Of a stretch of 64,000 bases of DNA, positions 7,390 to 14,859 are shown one piece after another. Under the pieces are notes generated by a model. That model had not been told where the DNA came from. It saw nothing but the letters and a program-made list of their open reading frames with translations, and did no database searches. The position numbers and the translations under genes are program-made. The stretch spans positions 124,001 through 188,000 of the forward strand of contig CAVUCK010000018.1 of NCBI GenBank assembly GCA_963739975.1, written 5' to 3'. Position 1 is the stretch's first letter, and every line of letters begins with the position of its first letter. This DNA comes from JALZMG01 sp963739975 (GTDB lineage Bacteria; Actinomycetota; Acidimicrobiia; Acidimicrobiales; Ilumatobacteraceae).

Positions 7390-10164
7390 TTGTCGGGCAC
7401 AATTGAGGTCACGGCACCTCAGTCACAACCGGAGACTGGCCGCTTGTTTGGCCGGTCGGGCGAGTTCGGCACGGTTCGCCAACGCCTCGCCGAGGGGCGA
7501 GGCGGCGGTGGCGGCGTGGTGTTGGTCGAGGGCGAGGCGGGAATCGGCAAGACACGGTTCCTCGCCGAGGTGCTTGCCGAGCCGGTCGGCTTCCACGTGG
7601 TTCACGCCGGTGCCGACGAGCTCGACGGCAGGCGGCCGTTTGGGTCGCTGGTCGACGCGCTGGACTGCCGTCGCTCCTCGGCCGATCCGCTGTCCGCCGA
7701 GGTTGCTCGGCTGATCGACGAGGCAGCGGCCGAGTTCAGGATCGTCGAGCGGGTGAGCGAACTCCTCGAACGGATCGCCCTGGCGGGACCGTTGGTCGTC
7801 GCGATCGACGATCTGCAGTGGGCGGACCCGTCAACGCTCAGTGCGCTGCGTTTCGTCACCCGCCACCTACGCGATGTGCCGATGACATTGCTGATGGCGT
7901 TCCGGCCAGTGCCCAGAGGCGATGCGTTGCACCGGTTTCTCGACACCGCGCTGCGCAACGGAGCCCTGCGCGTGCCGCTACGACCGCTCGACGAGCGCAC
8001 AGTCGCCGACCTCGTCGAGGATCGGCTCGGACTTCCCCCGGGTCCGGGACTTCAATCTCTACTCGCTGGCGCCGCCGGGAATCCGTTCTACGTCACCGAA
8101 CTGATCGACGCCCTCGCTGTCGATGGACGCCTCCGGACCACCGACGGCACCGTCGACGCCGACCCCACGGCGACACCGGCTGCATTCCGCGGCGCCGTCG
8201 TCCGTTACATACGGCTGCTCGGCCAACCACAACTGGCCCTGCTCCGCTGGGCGGCGGTCCTCGGCGGCCGCTTCTCACCGACCGACCTCGCAACCGTCAG
8301 CGGCACCACGATCGGCGACCTGTTGCCGGTCCTCAACCAAGCCGTCGAGGCGGGGATCCTGATCGATGATCACGATCGGGTCGCGTTCCGACACGACTTG
8401 CTGCGTGCCGCTCTCTACGACGATACGGGAACCGCGGTACGAGAGTCATTGCACCTCGAAGCCGCACGGGCCTTGGCCGCAGGAGGCGCCACGCCGCTCG
8501 AGGTCGCACACCACATCCTGCGCGGGTCGAGCTCGACCGACCACGCCGCGGTCGACACGCTGATCGCCGCCGCACGCCAAACGGTCCACCTCGGCACCAA
8601 GGTACAGCTGCTCACCGGCGCCCTGGAGCGCCTGCCGACCGGCGACGCCAGGTCGATCGACATCGCCACCAAGACCATCATCATTCTCGGCCAGACCGGA
8701 CGCACAGCCGACGCCGAAGCCCTCGCCGCACGTCTGCGACCAACACTGCGAGTAGGCGACCAGGCCCGGCTCAGCGCCGCAATCGCAGGCGCCTACGCCT
8801 ACCAAGGTGACCCGGCCGGCGTGCTCCGACACTGCGACGCGATCGGCGACAAGACCCTGCTCGCTCCCCCCGAGCGGAACATGCTGCTCCTCTACGAGGG
8901 CTTCGGGCTCTTTCACGCCCTCCGCGTCGACGACGCTGAGACCGTCGCCCGCCGAGTCATCGAGGAAGGAACACGATCGAGCGACGACGCAACGGTTGCT
9001 GGCGGCACCGGACTTCTTTGCCATTGCATGCTGGCGCGCGGTCACGGGAGGGACGCCGCCGCATTGGCGCCAAACGTCGCCACACGCTGGCCAGGAAACG
9101 GCGAGTTCATTCTCGCGCTGGCGCTCATCAACGAGGACCGGCTGGCCGAAGCCGAACAGTTGTGCGCGTCAGCACGCCGGACCGCCAGTGAGCGAGGGCA
9201 GGTGGCCATCCAGATGCAGTTCGAGGCAGCAAACGCGCGAGTTGCACTACTGGTAGGTCGCCTCGACGACGCCGTGGCTCGAAGCGAAGCCGCCCTCTCG
9301 CTCGCGGAGCAAGCCGACGTACCGGTCCACACCACCGTGGCACGAGGGGTGCTCGGCCGGGTGGCACTGCACCGCGGCTCGATCATCGCCGCCAAGACGG
9401 CACTCGGCCCGCACCAACCCGAACCAGGACTGGGACTGGACGTCGTCGAGTGGGTCAGAGCGTTCATCCTGGAGGCCGAAGGGGATCCAGCAGGAGCCCG
9501 TCGATCGCTCGCAGCAGCATGGGACCGGCTCGAACCACTCCGCTACGGCGGGAACATGCGGAGCATCGGCCCCGACCTGGTACGGCTCCATCTCGCAGCC
9601 GGCGACCGCGAGCGTGCCACAGACGTCACGATGGCGATCGAGACCGGTGCGGCGGGCTCCGACGCAGTGTCGGCGACGGGTGCCGCGCTGTGCTGCCGGG
9701 CACTCCTCGAGCGCGATCCGACGCTGATCCGCCAGGCCGTGTCGACCCTCGAGACCGGACCGCGCACACTCGAAACCGCCAAGGCGAGGGAAGACGCATC
9801 CAGCATCCTCAACGGCGCCGAAGCCATCGAGCAGCTGCGAGCAGCACTGGCGACCTACGAGACGGCCGGTGCCGCCGGCGACATCACCCGAGTGCGATCC
9901 GCGCTACGAGAACGCGGGATCAGCCTCGGCACACGAGGACTCCGCCAACGCCCAACGACCGGCTGGGGCAGCCTCACCCCTACCGAGCTAAAAGTGGTCG
10001 CCCTCGCCGCCGAAGGACTCACCACCCGCCAGATCGGCGACCGTCTCTACGTCTCCAGCTTCACCGTCGGCAGTCACCTCCGCCACATCTACCAGAAGCT
10101 CGGCATCAACTCCCGCGTCCAGCTCACCACCGAAGCCATCCGCCACCAAGACGCCCAGCGCTGA
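7390..10164 (+). CDS. Large LuxR-family ATP-binding transcriptional regulator (MalT-like/LAL)
   Basis: A LAL-type regulator of about 924 aa. An N-terminal NTPase module has Walker A in VEGEAGIGKTRF and Walker B in VVAIDDLQWAD. A long helical TPR-like middle (about residues 400-840) probably senses a ligand or partner. The C-terminal LuxR helix-turn-helix begins at LTPTELKVVALAAEG and includes VSSFTVGSHLRHIYQKLG. The start is uncertain: the first in-frame codon after the preceding small ORF with a plausible N-terminus is TTG at 7390, and TTG at 7444 is another option; neither has a clear ribosome-binding site. It is divergent from the cupin gene across two palindromes that it might bind. Confidence 0.88.
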   Translation: MSGTIEVTAPQSQPETGRLFGRSGEFGTVRQRLAEGRGGGGGVVLVEGEAGIGKTRFLAEVLAEPVGFHVVHAGADELDGRRPFGSLVDALDCRRSSADPLSAEVARLIDEAAAEFRIVERVSELLERIALAGPLVVAIDDLQWADPSTLSALRFVTRHLRDVPMTLLMAFRPVPRGDALHRFLDTALRNGALRVPLRPLDERTVADLVEDRLGLPPGPGLQSLLAGAAGNPFYVTELIDALAVDGRLRTTDGTVDADPTATPAAFRGAVVRYIRLLGQPQLALLRWAAVLGGRFSPTDLATVSGTTIGDLLPVLNQAVEAGILIDDHDRVAFRHDLLRAALYDDTGTAVRESLHLEAARALAAGGATPLEVAHHILRGSSSTDHAAVDTLIAAARQTVHLGTKVQLLTGALERLPTGDARSIDIATKTIIILGQTGRTADAEALAARLRPTLRVGDQARLSAAIAGAYAYQGDPAGVLRHCDAIGDKTLLAPPERNMLLLYEGFGLFHALRVDDAETVARRVIEEGTRSSDDATVAGGTGLLCHCMLARGHGRDAAALAPNVATRWPGNGEFILALALINEDRLAEAEQLCASARRTASERGQVAIQMQFEAANARVALLVGRLDDAVARSEAALSLAEQADVPVHTTVARGVLGRVALHRGSIIAAKTALGPHQPEPGLGLDVVEWVRAFILEAEGDPAGARRSLAAAWDRLEPLRYGGNMRSIGPDLVRLHLAAGDRERATDVTMAIETGAAGSDAVSATGAALCCRALLERDPTLIRQAVSTLETGPRTLETAKAREDASSILNGAEAIEQLRAALATYETAGAAGDITRVRSALRERGISLGTRGLRQRPTTGWGSLTPTELKVVALAAEGLTTRQIGDRLYVSSFTVGSHLRHIYQKLGINSRVQLTTEAIRHQDAQR

Positions 10165-10539
10165 CACGCCAGCACGCCAACCGGGCCTCCACCGGCGCTG
10201 GTGCCGCTGTCAGCAAGACGACGACCGAGAGCGGACTCGGGACCTCGACGTGCCGAACGCCAGTATCCACTACCACGCGCCCTCGAAGGTGCGGCGAGCC
10301 GACTGCCAAGGTGTCCTCCAAGTGGGGCGAACGAGTGGCAACGCTGGCATCGAGCCAAGGTGCCCGATCGCGACCGAGGCGCGCCGAGCCGACCGGTAGG
10401 TCCGGCCACTCCGCCTGGCGCCGCTGCGTCACAGCCCGGACGCCCCGGCCGAGTACCGAGCGCCGAATCGACCATAAACCCTGGTCAGAGGGCAAACTCG
10501 GCACCTCGGTGCACATCTGTGGACGTCGGTGAACACTCG
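10165..10539. other. Gene-free stretch of 375 bp
   Basis: Between the LuxR regulator stop and the 3' end of the tRNA-Ser(CGA) gene I find no convincing coding sequence, RNA or strong hairpin. Open frames here are extensions or shadows of flanking features, with Arg/Pro-rich translations. The stretch is the junction between the accessory left part of the window and the conserved core to the right. Confidence 0.5.
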
Positions 10540-10630
10540 TGGCGGAAGGGGTGGGATTCGAACCCACGGAGGCCCGAAGGACCTCAACGGCTTTCGAGGC
10601 CGTCCCATTCGTCCGCTCTGGCACCCTTCC
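10540..10630 (-). tRNA. tRNA-Ser(CGA), CCA encoded
   Basis: Read on the minus strand, the 5' acceptor GGAAGGG (10624-10630) pairs with CCCTTCC near 10544-10550. The anticodon stem ACGGC/GCCGT holds the loop CTCGAAA, giving anticodon CGA for UCG codons. A long variable arm and the T-arm GTGGGTTCGAATCCCAC are present, as expected for a serine tRNA. The discriminator base is G and the CCA tail is encoded at 10540-10542. The tadA stop lies 25 bp upstream, so the tRNA may be co-transcribed with it. Confidence 0.95.
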
Positions 10631-10655
10631 GGCGGGCGAGGCTACCGGGCGGTGC

Positions 10656-11105
10656 TCAGCGGGGACGCCGGCGGGTGGCGAAGAACTCCCGCAGCAGGTC
10701 GCCGCACTCGTCGGCCAGCACCCCGGCCGTGACCGGCGGCCGGTGGTTGAGGCGGGCGTCGGCGGGGACGTCGTACAGGCTGCCGACGGCGCCGGCCTTG
10801 GGATCGGTGGCGCCGTAGACCAGTCGCCCGACGCGCCCGTTGACGACCGCCCCGGCGCACATCACGCACGGCTCGAGCGTCACGACGAGCGTGCAGTCGT
10901 CGAGTCGCCAGCGCCCGAGGACCGCCGCCGCGTCACGCAGGGCGAGCAGTTCGGCATGGGCCGTCGGGTCGGCGCGCTGCTCCCGCTCGTTGTGCCGGCT
11001 GGCGATGACGCGGTCGCCGAGCAGCACGACGGCACCGACCGGCACGTCGTCGTGCACCAGCGCCCGGCGGGCCTCGTCGAGGGCCAGCCGCATGGCGGCG
11101 ATCAC
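10656..11105 (-). CDS. tadA: tRNA-specific adenosine deaminase TadA
   Basis: TadA deaminates A34 to inosine in tRNA-Arg(ACG). The 149-aa protein shows the zinc deaminase signature: HAEL (His ligand and catalytic Glu) and PCVMCAGA (two Cys ligands). It also has the TadA-typical DVPVGAVV and HNERE segments. The open frame extends upstream through a tRNA gene, which cannot be coding. The start must therefore lie after 11115: GTG at 11105 or ATG at 11093, and no ribosome-binding site decides between them. The gene is tightly sandwiched between two tRNA-Ser genes on the same strand, so its mRNA is probably released by tRNA processing. Confidence 0.9.
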   Translation of the reverse strand: MIAAMRLALDEARRALVHDDVPVGAVVLLGDRVIASRHNEREQRADPTAHAELLALRDAAAVLGRWRLDDCTLVVTLEPCVMCAGAVVNGRVGRLVYGATDPKAGAVGSLYDVPADARLNHRPPVTAGVLADECGDLLREFFATRRRPR

Positions 11106-11114
11106 GTCGTCCAG

Positions 11115-11199
11115 CGGAGGGAGTGGGATTCGAACCCACGGTGGGTTGCCCCACACACGCTTTCCAAGCGTGCCGATTCGGCCGCTCTCGCACCCCTCC
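11115..11199 (-). tRNA. tRNA-Ser(GGA)
   Basis: Read on the minus strand, the acceptor GGAGGGG (from 11199) pairs with the 3' strand TCCCTCC, with one G-U pair at position 7. The anticodon stem CACGC/GCGTG carries the loop TTGGAAA, giving anticodon GGA. A long variable arm and the T-arm GTGGGTTCGAATCCCAC are visible. The discriminator is G at 11115. The next bases read CTG, so CCA is not encoded, unlike the neighbouring tRNA-Ser(CGA). tadA begins about 10 nt downstream of its 3' end. Confidence 0.95.
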
Positions 11200-11241
11200 C
11201 GGGTCGGACGCAGGGTACCCTGGCGGCGCCGGTCACGGACC

Positions 11242-11379
11242 GTTCGTGGGCGGTGAGGTGACGGCCGGGTCCTGTGCAACGGGTGGCCGTGAACCAGGTC
11301 AGGACCGGGAGGTAGCAGCCTTCAGCGGTACCCCCCGGGTGCCGCAGATCGCCTGGCCGTCGCCTCACCGCCCACGAGC
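11242..11379 (+). ncRNA. ffs: Signal recognition particle RNA (small bacterial type)
   Basis: The conserved SRP helix 8 signature is present: GGTCAGGACC at about 11298-11307, then a GGGA tetraloop, then GGTAGCAGCC. This corresponds to the GGUCAGG...GNRA...AGCAGCC element that binds Ffh M-domain. The terminal helix is very strong: CGTGGGCGGTGAGG at 11245 onward pairs with CCTCACCGCCCACG ending at 11376, with only a G-U wobble further in. The location between tRNA-Ser/tadA and, further on, dnaX/recR matches the classic synteny around the SRP RNA. The RNA guides membrane-protein ribosomes to the translocon with Ffh and FtsY. Ends are estimated from the helix. Confidence 0.88.
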
Positions 11380-11394
11380 CCGTCCCGATTGCCA

Positions 11395-11470
11395 CATCTG
11401 GGCGCGGACGTTCTCGAATCCGGGAACGTCCGCGCCCAGAAGCGGCGATGAGAACGTCCGCGCCCAGATG
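11395..11470. repeat. Long inverted repeat, family A copy 1
   Basis: A perfect 21-bp inverted repeat: the left arm 11395-11415 starts CATCTGGGCGCGGA, and the right arm 11450-11470 is its exact reverse complement. The 34-nt spacer holds a further partial copy of the right arm at about 11422-11440. The outer 14 bases recur in a second hairpin at 21939-21987. It lies between the SRP RNA 3' end and the stop of the leftward exonuclease gene, so it could terminate both transcripts, although no U-tract is seen. Confidence 0.85.
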
Positions 11471-11487
11471 GATGGGGACGGGACGGG

Positions 11488-12363
11488 TCAGGACCGGGAT
11501 TGGGCGAGCTTGGCGGCCCGCTCGGCCAGGGTTGGCATGCCGACGGCGACGGCCCAGTCGTCGAACTCGGGGGTCGGGCCGCGCCACTGCCAGTCGTCCA
11601 CGGCGCCGACGTCGACGTCGGTGTCGAGCGTGGCGATGCGCCGGAACAGCAGGGCCAGCGCGAAGTCCTGGCGCAGCGCGCTCGACAGCTTCGCCGCGCC
11701 GCGCAACCCCGGCACGTCCCACTGCCCGGCATGGTCCGGGATGTCCTCCAGGTGCTCGTAGCGGGCGAGCACGGCCGACGCGCTCTTCGCTCCCCACCCG
11801 GCGATCCCCGGGAACCCGTCGGCCGAGTCGCCGACCAGCCCCAACCAGTCGGGGATCGACGCCGGGCCGACCCCGAACTTCGCCGTGACGGCGTCTTCGT
11901 CGAACAGCTCGCGCTTGCGGCGGTCGTACTGCACCACCCGATCGCCCTTGACGCACTGCCCGAGGTCCTTGTCCGGCGTCACGATCACGACCTGCTCGAC
12001 GCGCTCGTCGGCGTCGGCCAGCTGTGCTGCGGCGCCGAGCGCGTCGTCGGCTTCGTGGCTGACCATCGCCCACACCGTGACCCCGAGCGCCTCCAGCGCC
12101 TCCTCGACGATGGACAGCTGCTCCAGGAGCTCCGGCGGCATCCCGGCGGACGTCTTGTAGCCCGGCCAGAGGTCGTTGCGGAAGCTCTCGATGATGTGGT
12201 CGTTGGCCACGCCAACGTGGGTCGCGCCCTCGGCCAGCAGCTGCAGCGTCGATGCCAGCACACCGGCGGTCGCCGCGTACGGCCCAGCGTCCGGCTCCCG
12301 GGCCGCCCGCCCGAAGTTCTGCCGGAACAGCTCGTAGGTCCCGTCGATCAGATGCACCTTCAC
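11488..12363 (-). CDS. 5'-3' exonuclease (Pol I N-terminal-like flap nuclease)
   Basis: A 291-aa stand-alone 5' nuclease of the kind fused to the N-terminus of DNA polymerase I. It opens with the metal-binding LIDGTYELFR. A helical-arch segment follows (NDLWPGYKTSAGMPPELL). The central acidic cluster is SHEADDALGAAA with VIVTPDKDLGQ. The helix-3-turn-helix DNA-binding motif is WLGLVGDSADGFPGIAGWGAKSA (seen in part as GDSADGFPG). It would remove RNA or 5' flaps in replication and repair. The ATG at 12363 gives the canonical start MKVHLIDGT. It is 12 bp downstream of the HAD/GH18 fusion gene on the same strand, so they may share an operon. Confidence 0.9.
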   Translation of the reverse strand: MKVHLIDGTYELFRQNFGRAAREPDAGPYAATAGVLASTLQLLAEGATHVGVANDHIIESFRNDLWPGYKTSAGMPPELLEQLSIVEEALEALGVTVWAMVSHEADDALGAAAQLADADERVEQVVIVTPDKDLGQCVKGDRVVQYDRRKRELFDEDAVTAKFGVGPASIPDWLGLVGDSADGFPGIAGWGAKSASAVLARYEHLEDIPDHAGQWDVPGLRGAAKLSSALRQDFALALLFRRIATLDTDVDVGAVDDWQWRGPTPEFDDWAVAVGMPTLAERAAKLAQSRS

Positions 12364-12375
12364 GTCGCCACTACA

Positions 12376-14331
12376 TCACGGTTGGGCGGTCGTGGTGGAC
12401 GCCGACGGGTCGGCACCCTGCCCGGCGGTCACCGTCGCCACCGCGTTCCAGACGGCGGCGTCGGTGTACCCGAGCGAGAACAGCGCAACGCCGCCGAAGC
12501 CGGCGTCGCGCGCCCGCTGCATCCGGACCTGGGCGCCGGCGGCGTCGACGTAGTTCACCTGGCGCAGCTGCACGCACGATGTCTCACCGTCATCGACGGT
12601 CAGCTCGTAGTCGAACGACAGCTCGCCGGTCGTCGCGTCGTACTCCGGCACGCCGCCGCGGCGGGCGGCGAGGTCGGCGACGGTGAGCAGCGACACGGTG
12701 GTCGTGTCCTCCGCCGACGACGGGCAGGTCCCGCTCGTCGCCCGCACCCAGTTGTAGCCGTACAGGGGGATGCCGAGGAGCAGCTTCGACGGGTCTCCTG
12801 ACGCCGCGACCGTTCCCCCGATCACCCGATCGACCCAGTCGAGCGGCGCCACCGCGCCGGCATCGGTGTTGGCGTTCGAGAAGTCGTAGGCCATGACGCG
12901 GATGTTGTCGACGAGTGGGGTGATGGCGGCGTAGTCGTAGACCCAGTACCCGCTGTCGCCAGAGCGCCCGGCGTCGTAGACGGGCGGGATGCTGACGGTC
13001 AGCGTCCGCCCGTCGGCGTGCAGGCGGGCGGCCAGCTCCTCGACGAAGGCGACCCAGTTCGGCCGGGTGGCGGCCCACGTGTCGCGATCGTCGGCGAACG
13101 CGAACTGCTCGTAGTCGAGGTCGATGCCGTCGTAGTCACCGTCGCTGGCGAAGGCGACGATGGTGTCGACGTGGCGGGCCCGCTGCGCCGGATCGGCCAG
13201 GATCCCGGCCATCACGCCCTCGTCCGTGCGGTCGAAGATCGACGGCACGACCGGCACGCCGTCGGCCCGGGCGGCGTCGACGAACTGGGCGGTCAGGTCG
13301 GTCGGCGCCTCGGGATCCACCTCGATGGTCTCGACACCCGTGACGTTGAACCACAGCGGCGAGACCTCGTCGAGGGTGCCGGCGTTCGCCTGCAGCGCCG
13401 GAAGCGCCTCGTCGAGCGTCCAGTACGGCGCCCACGCCTGGACGGCGAACCCGGGTGGCGCCGGCCCGGCACCGCCGTCGCCGGGCCCGCCGTCATCGCC
13501 GCCGAGCACGACGAAGGCGACGACGGCGAGCACCGCCACCGCGGCGATGCCGGCGGCGATCAGGCCGGTGCGCCGCCGGCGGCGATCCCGTTCGAGTGGA
13601 GTCGGCGGCGTTTCGTCACCGTCCGGGTCGGTCCGCAACGCCGACGGCGGTGGCGTGGCGGCGACCAGCGCTCCGAGACGGGCCGGCGTGAGCTGGCGCA
13701 ACGACTGCACCACGTGGCGGCCGGGCGCCGGCTCGATGTCGACGATGTTGGGCACGGCGATTACGACGCACCCGGCCGCGCTGGCCGAGGCGACGCCGGT
13801 TGGCGAGTCCTCGATCGCCACGCACTGGTCGACCTCGACGCCGAGCGCCGCCGCGGCGAGTAGGTATGGCTCCGGGTGGGGCTTCCCGTTGGTGACCTCG
13901 TCACCGGTGACGACGGCCTGGAACTGCAGGGGAGCCAACGCCTCGACGATGGCGTCGACCAGCGGCCGCCACGACATCGTGACGAGCGCGCAGGGCACGT
14001 CGAGCTTGTCCAGCTCGGACAGCAGGCGCCGGGCACCCGGCCGCCACGGGACCTCCTGGCGCACCCGCGCGATGACCCCCATGTGCAGGCGCTCGACGAT
14101 CTCGGTCGCCTCGAGTCGGACCCCGCCCCGGGCCCGCAGCACCTCGGCCGCCTCGTGCAGGTCGAACCCGATGATCGACCGGGCGTCCTCGTCGGTCCAG
14201 GTGTCACCGAACTCGTCGACCAAATCTCGCTCGGCGGCCATCCAGTACGGCTCGGTGTCGACGAGCGTGCCGTCCATGTCCCACAGGACGGCCGCCGGTG
14301 GGGCGGCGACCGCAGTGGCGACCGTCGTCAT
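12376..14331 (-). CDS. HAD-phosphatase / transmembrane / GH18 glycosidase-like fusion
   Basis: One uninterrupted 651-aa frame joins two enzymes. Residues 1 to about 225 are a HAD-IA phosphatase: LWDMDGTLVDTEP (nucleophile and acid Asp), LVTMS, GKPHPEPY (Lys) and AIEDSPTGV. Residues 226-254 are a linker rich in Pro and Arg. Residues 255-277 are a hydrophobic membrane anchor preceded by five Arg, which implies the HAD domain is inside and the rest outside. Residues about 293-640 are a GH18-type barrel with DGIDLDYE at 401-408, where E408 is the expected acid/base. The outer domain resembles YaaH/chitinase-like proteins acting on peptidoglycan or chitin. A substrate shared by the two domains is not obvious. 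Confidence 0.8.
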   Translation of the reverse strand: MTTVATAVAAPPAAVLWDMDGTLVDTEPYWMAAERDLVDEFGDTWTDEDARSIIGFDLHEAAEVLRARGGVRLEATEIVERLHMGVIARVRQEVPWRPGARRLLSELDKLDVPCALVTMSWRPLVDAIVEALAPLQFQAVVTGDEVTNGKPHPEPYLLAAAALGVEVDQCVAIEDSPTGVASASAAGCVVIAVPNIVDIEPAPGRHVVQSLRQLTPARLGALVAATPPPSALRTDPDGDETPPTPLERDRRRRRTGLIAAGIAAVAVLAVVAFVVLGGDDGGPGDGGAGPAPPGFAVQAWAPYWTLDEALPALQANAGTLDEVSPLWFNVTGVETIEVDPEAPTDLTAQFVDAARADGVPVVPSIFDRTDEGVMAGILADPAQRARHVDTIVAFASDGDYDGIDLDYEQFAFADDRDTWAATRPNWVAFVEELAARLHADGRTLTVSIPPVYDAGRSGDSGYWVYDYAAITPLVDNIRVMAYDFSNANTDAGAVAPLDWVDRVIGGTVAASGDPSKLLLGIPLYGYNWVRATSGTCPSSAEDTTTVSLLTVADLAARRGGVPEYDATTGELSFDYELTVDDGETSCVQLRQVNYVDAAGAQVRMQRARDAGFGGVALFSLGYTDAAVWNAVATVTAGQGADPSASTTTAQP

Positions 14332-14361
14332 CCCCGGACTGCCATGTGCGCGACGTCGGCT

Positions 14362-14763
14362 TCAGACCTGGACGAGCTCGATCAACGTGCCGTAGCTGCC
14401 CTTCGGGTGGATGAAGGCCACGGTGGTGCCGCGGCTGCCGGGGCGTGGGGCGTCGTCGATCGTCGTGGCGCCGGCGGCCTTCATCGCCTGCAGCGCGGCG
14501 GCGCAGTCGTCGACCCGGTAGGCGATGTGGTGCAGGCCCTCGCCCCGCTTCTCGAGGTACCGGGCCACCGGCGAGTCCTGACGGATCGGCGTCGTGAGCT
14601 GGATGTAGCTGTCGGCCACCTTGATCAGCGCCTCTTCGACGCCGTCGCGCTCGACGATCTCGCGGTGGTCGACGGTGGCGCCGAATGCACGGGCGTAGTA
14701 GTCGATCGCCGCGTCGAGATCGCTGACGGCGATCGCGACGTGGTCGATCTCGGTGAGCAGCAT
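14362..14763 (-). CDS. mce: Methylmalonyl-CoA epimerase
   Basis: A 133-aa vicinal-oxygen-chelate protein that interconverts the 2R and 2S forms of methylmalonyl-CoA (or ethylmalonyl-CoA). The expected metal ligands are visible: His in EIDHVAIAVSD at the N-terminus, His in LHHIAYRVDD at the middle and Glu in LIELVQV at the end. Length and domain duplication fit bacterial Mce. The ATG at 14763 gives the usual MLLTEIDHVAIAV start. It lies downstream of the crotonyl-CoA carboxylase/reductase gene on the same strand, which suggests ethylmalonyl-CoA or propionate metabolism, but a long inverted repeat separates the two. Confidence 0.93.
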   Translation of the reverse strand: MLLTEIDHVAIAVSDLDAAIDYYARAFGATVDHREIVERDGVEEALIKVADSYIQLTTPIRQDSPVARYLEKRGEGLHHIAYRVDDCAAALQAMKAAGATTIDDAPRPGSRGTTVAFIHPKGSYGTLIELVQV

Positions 14764-14797
14764 CCCGCCATCCTGGCACGGGATCTCCGCGATGTTC

Positions 14798-14853
14798 CCC
14801 GTTCTGGCCGTCGGAATCGACTCACAACGGCCGGTGTCGACGGCCAGAACGGG
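14798..14853. repeat. Inverted repeat, family B copy 1
   Basis: A perfect 16-bp stem: CCCGTTCTGGCCGTCG at 14798-14813 pairs with 14838-14853. The 24-nt loop contains GACTCACAACGG. The same arms (TTCTGGCCGTCG type) and the same loop core occur at 23973-24026 (opposite orientation) and 48894-48947. This copy lies between the stop of the crotonyl-CoA carboxylase/reductase gene and the start of mce, 7 bp from the former. Confidence 0.85.
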
Positions 14854-14859
14854 TGTCGG

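Noticed and set aside
11118..11279. N-terminal extension of tadA
   Set aside because: This stretch is a tRNA-Ser gene, and part of the SRP RNA lies opposite; the family start fits 11093-11105.
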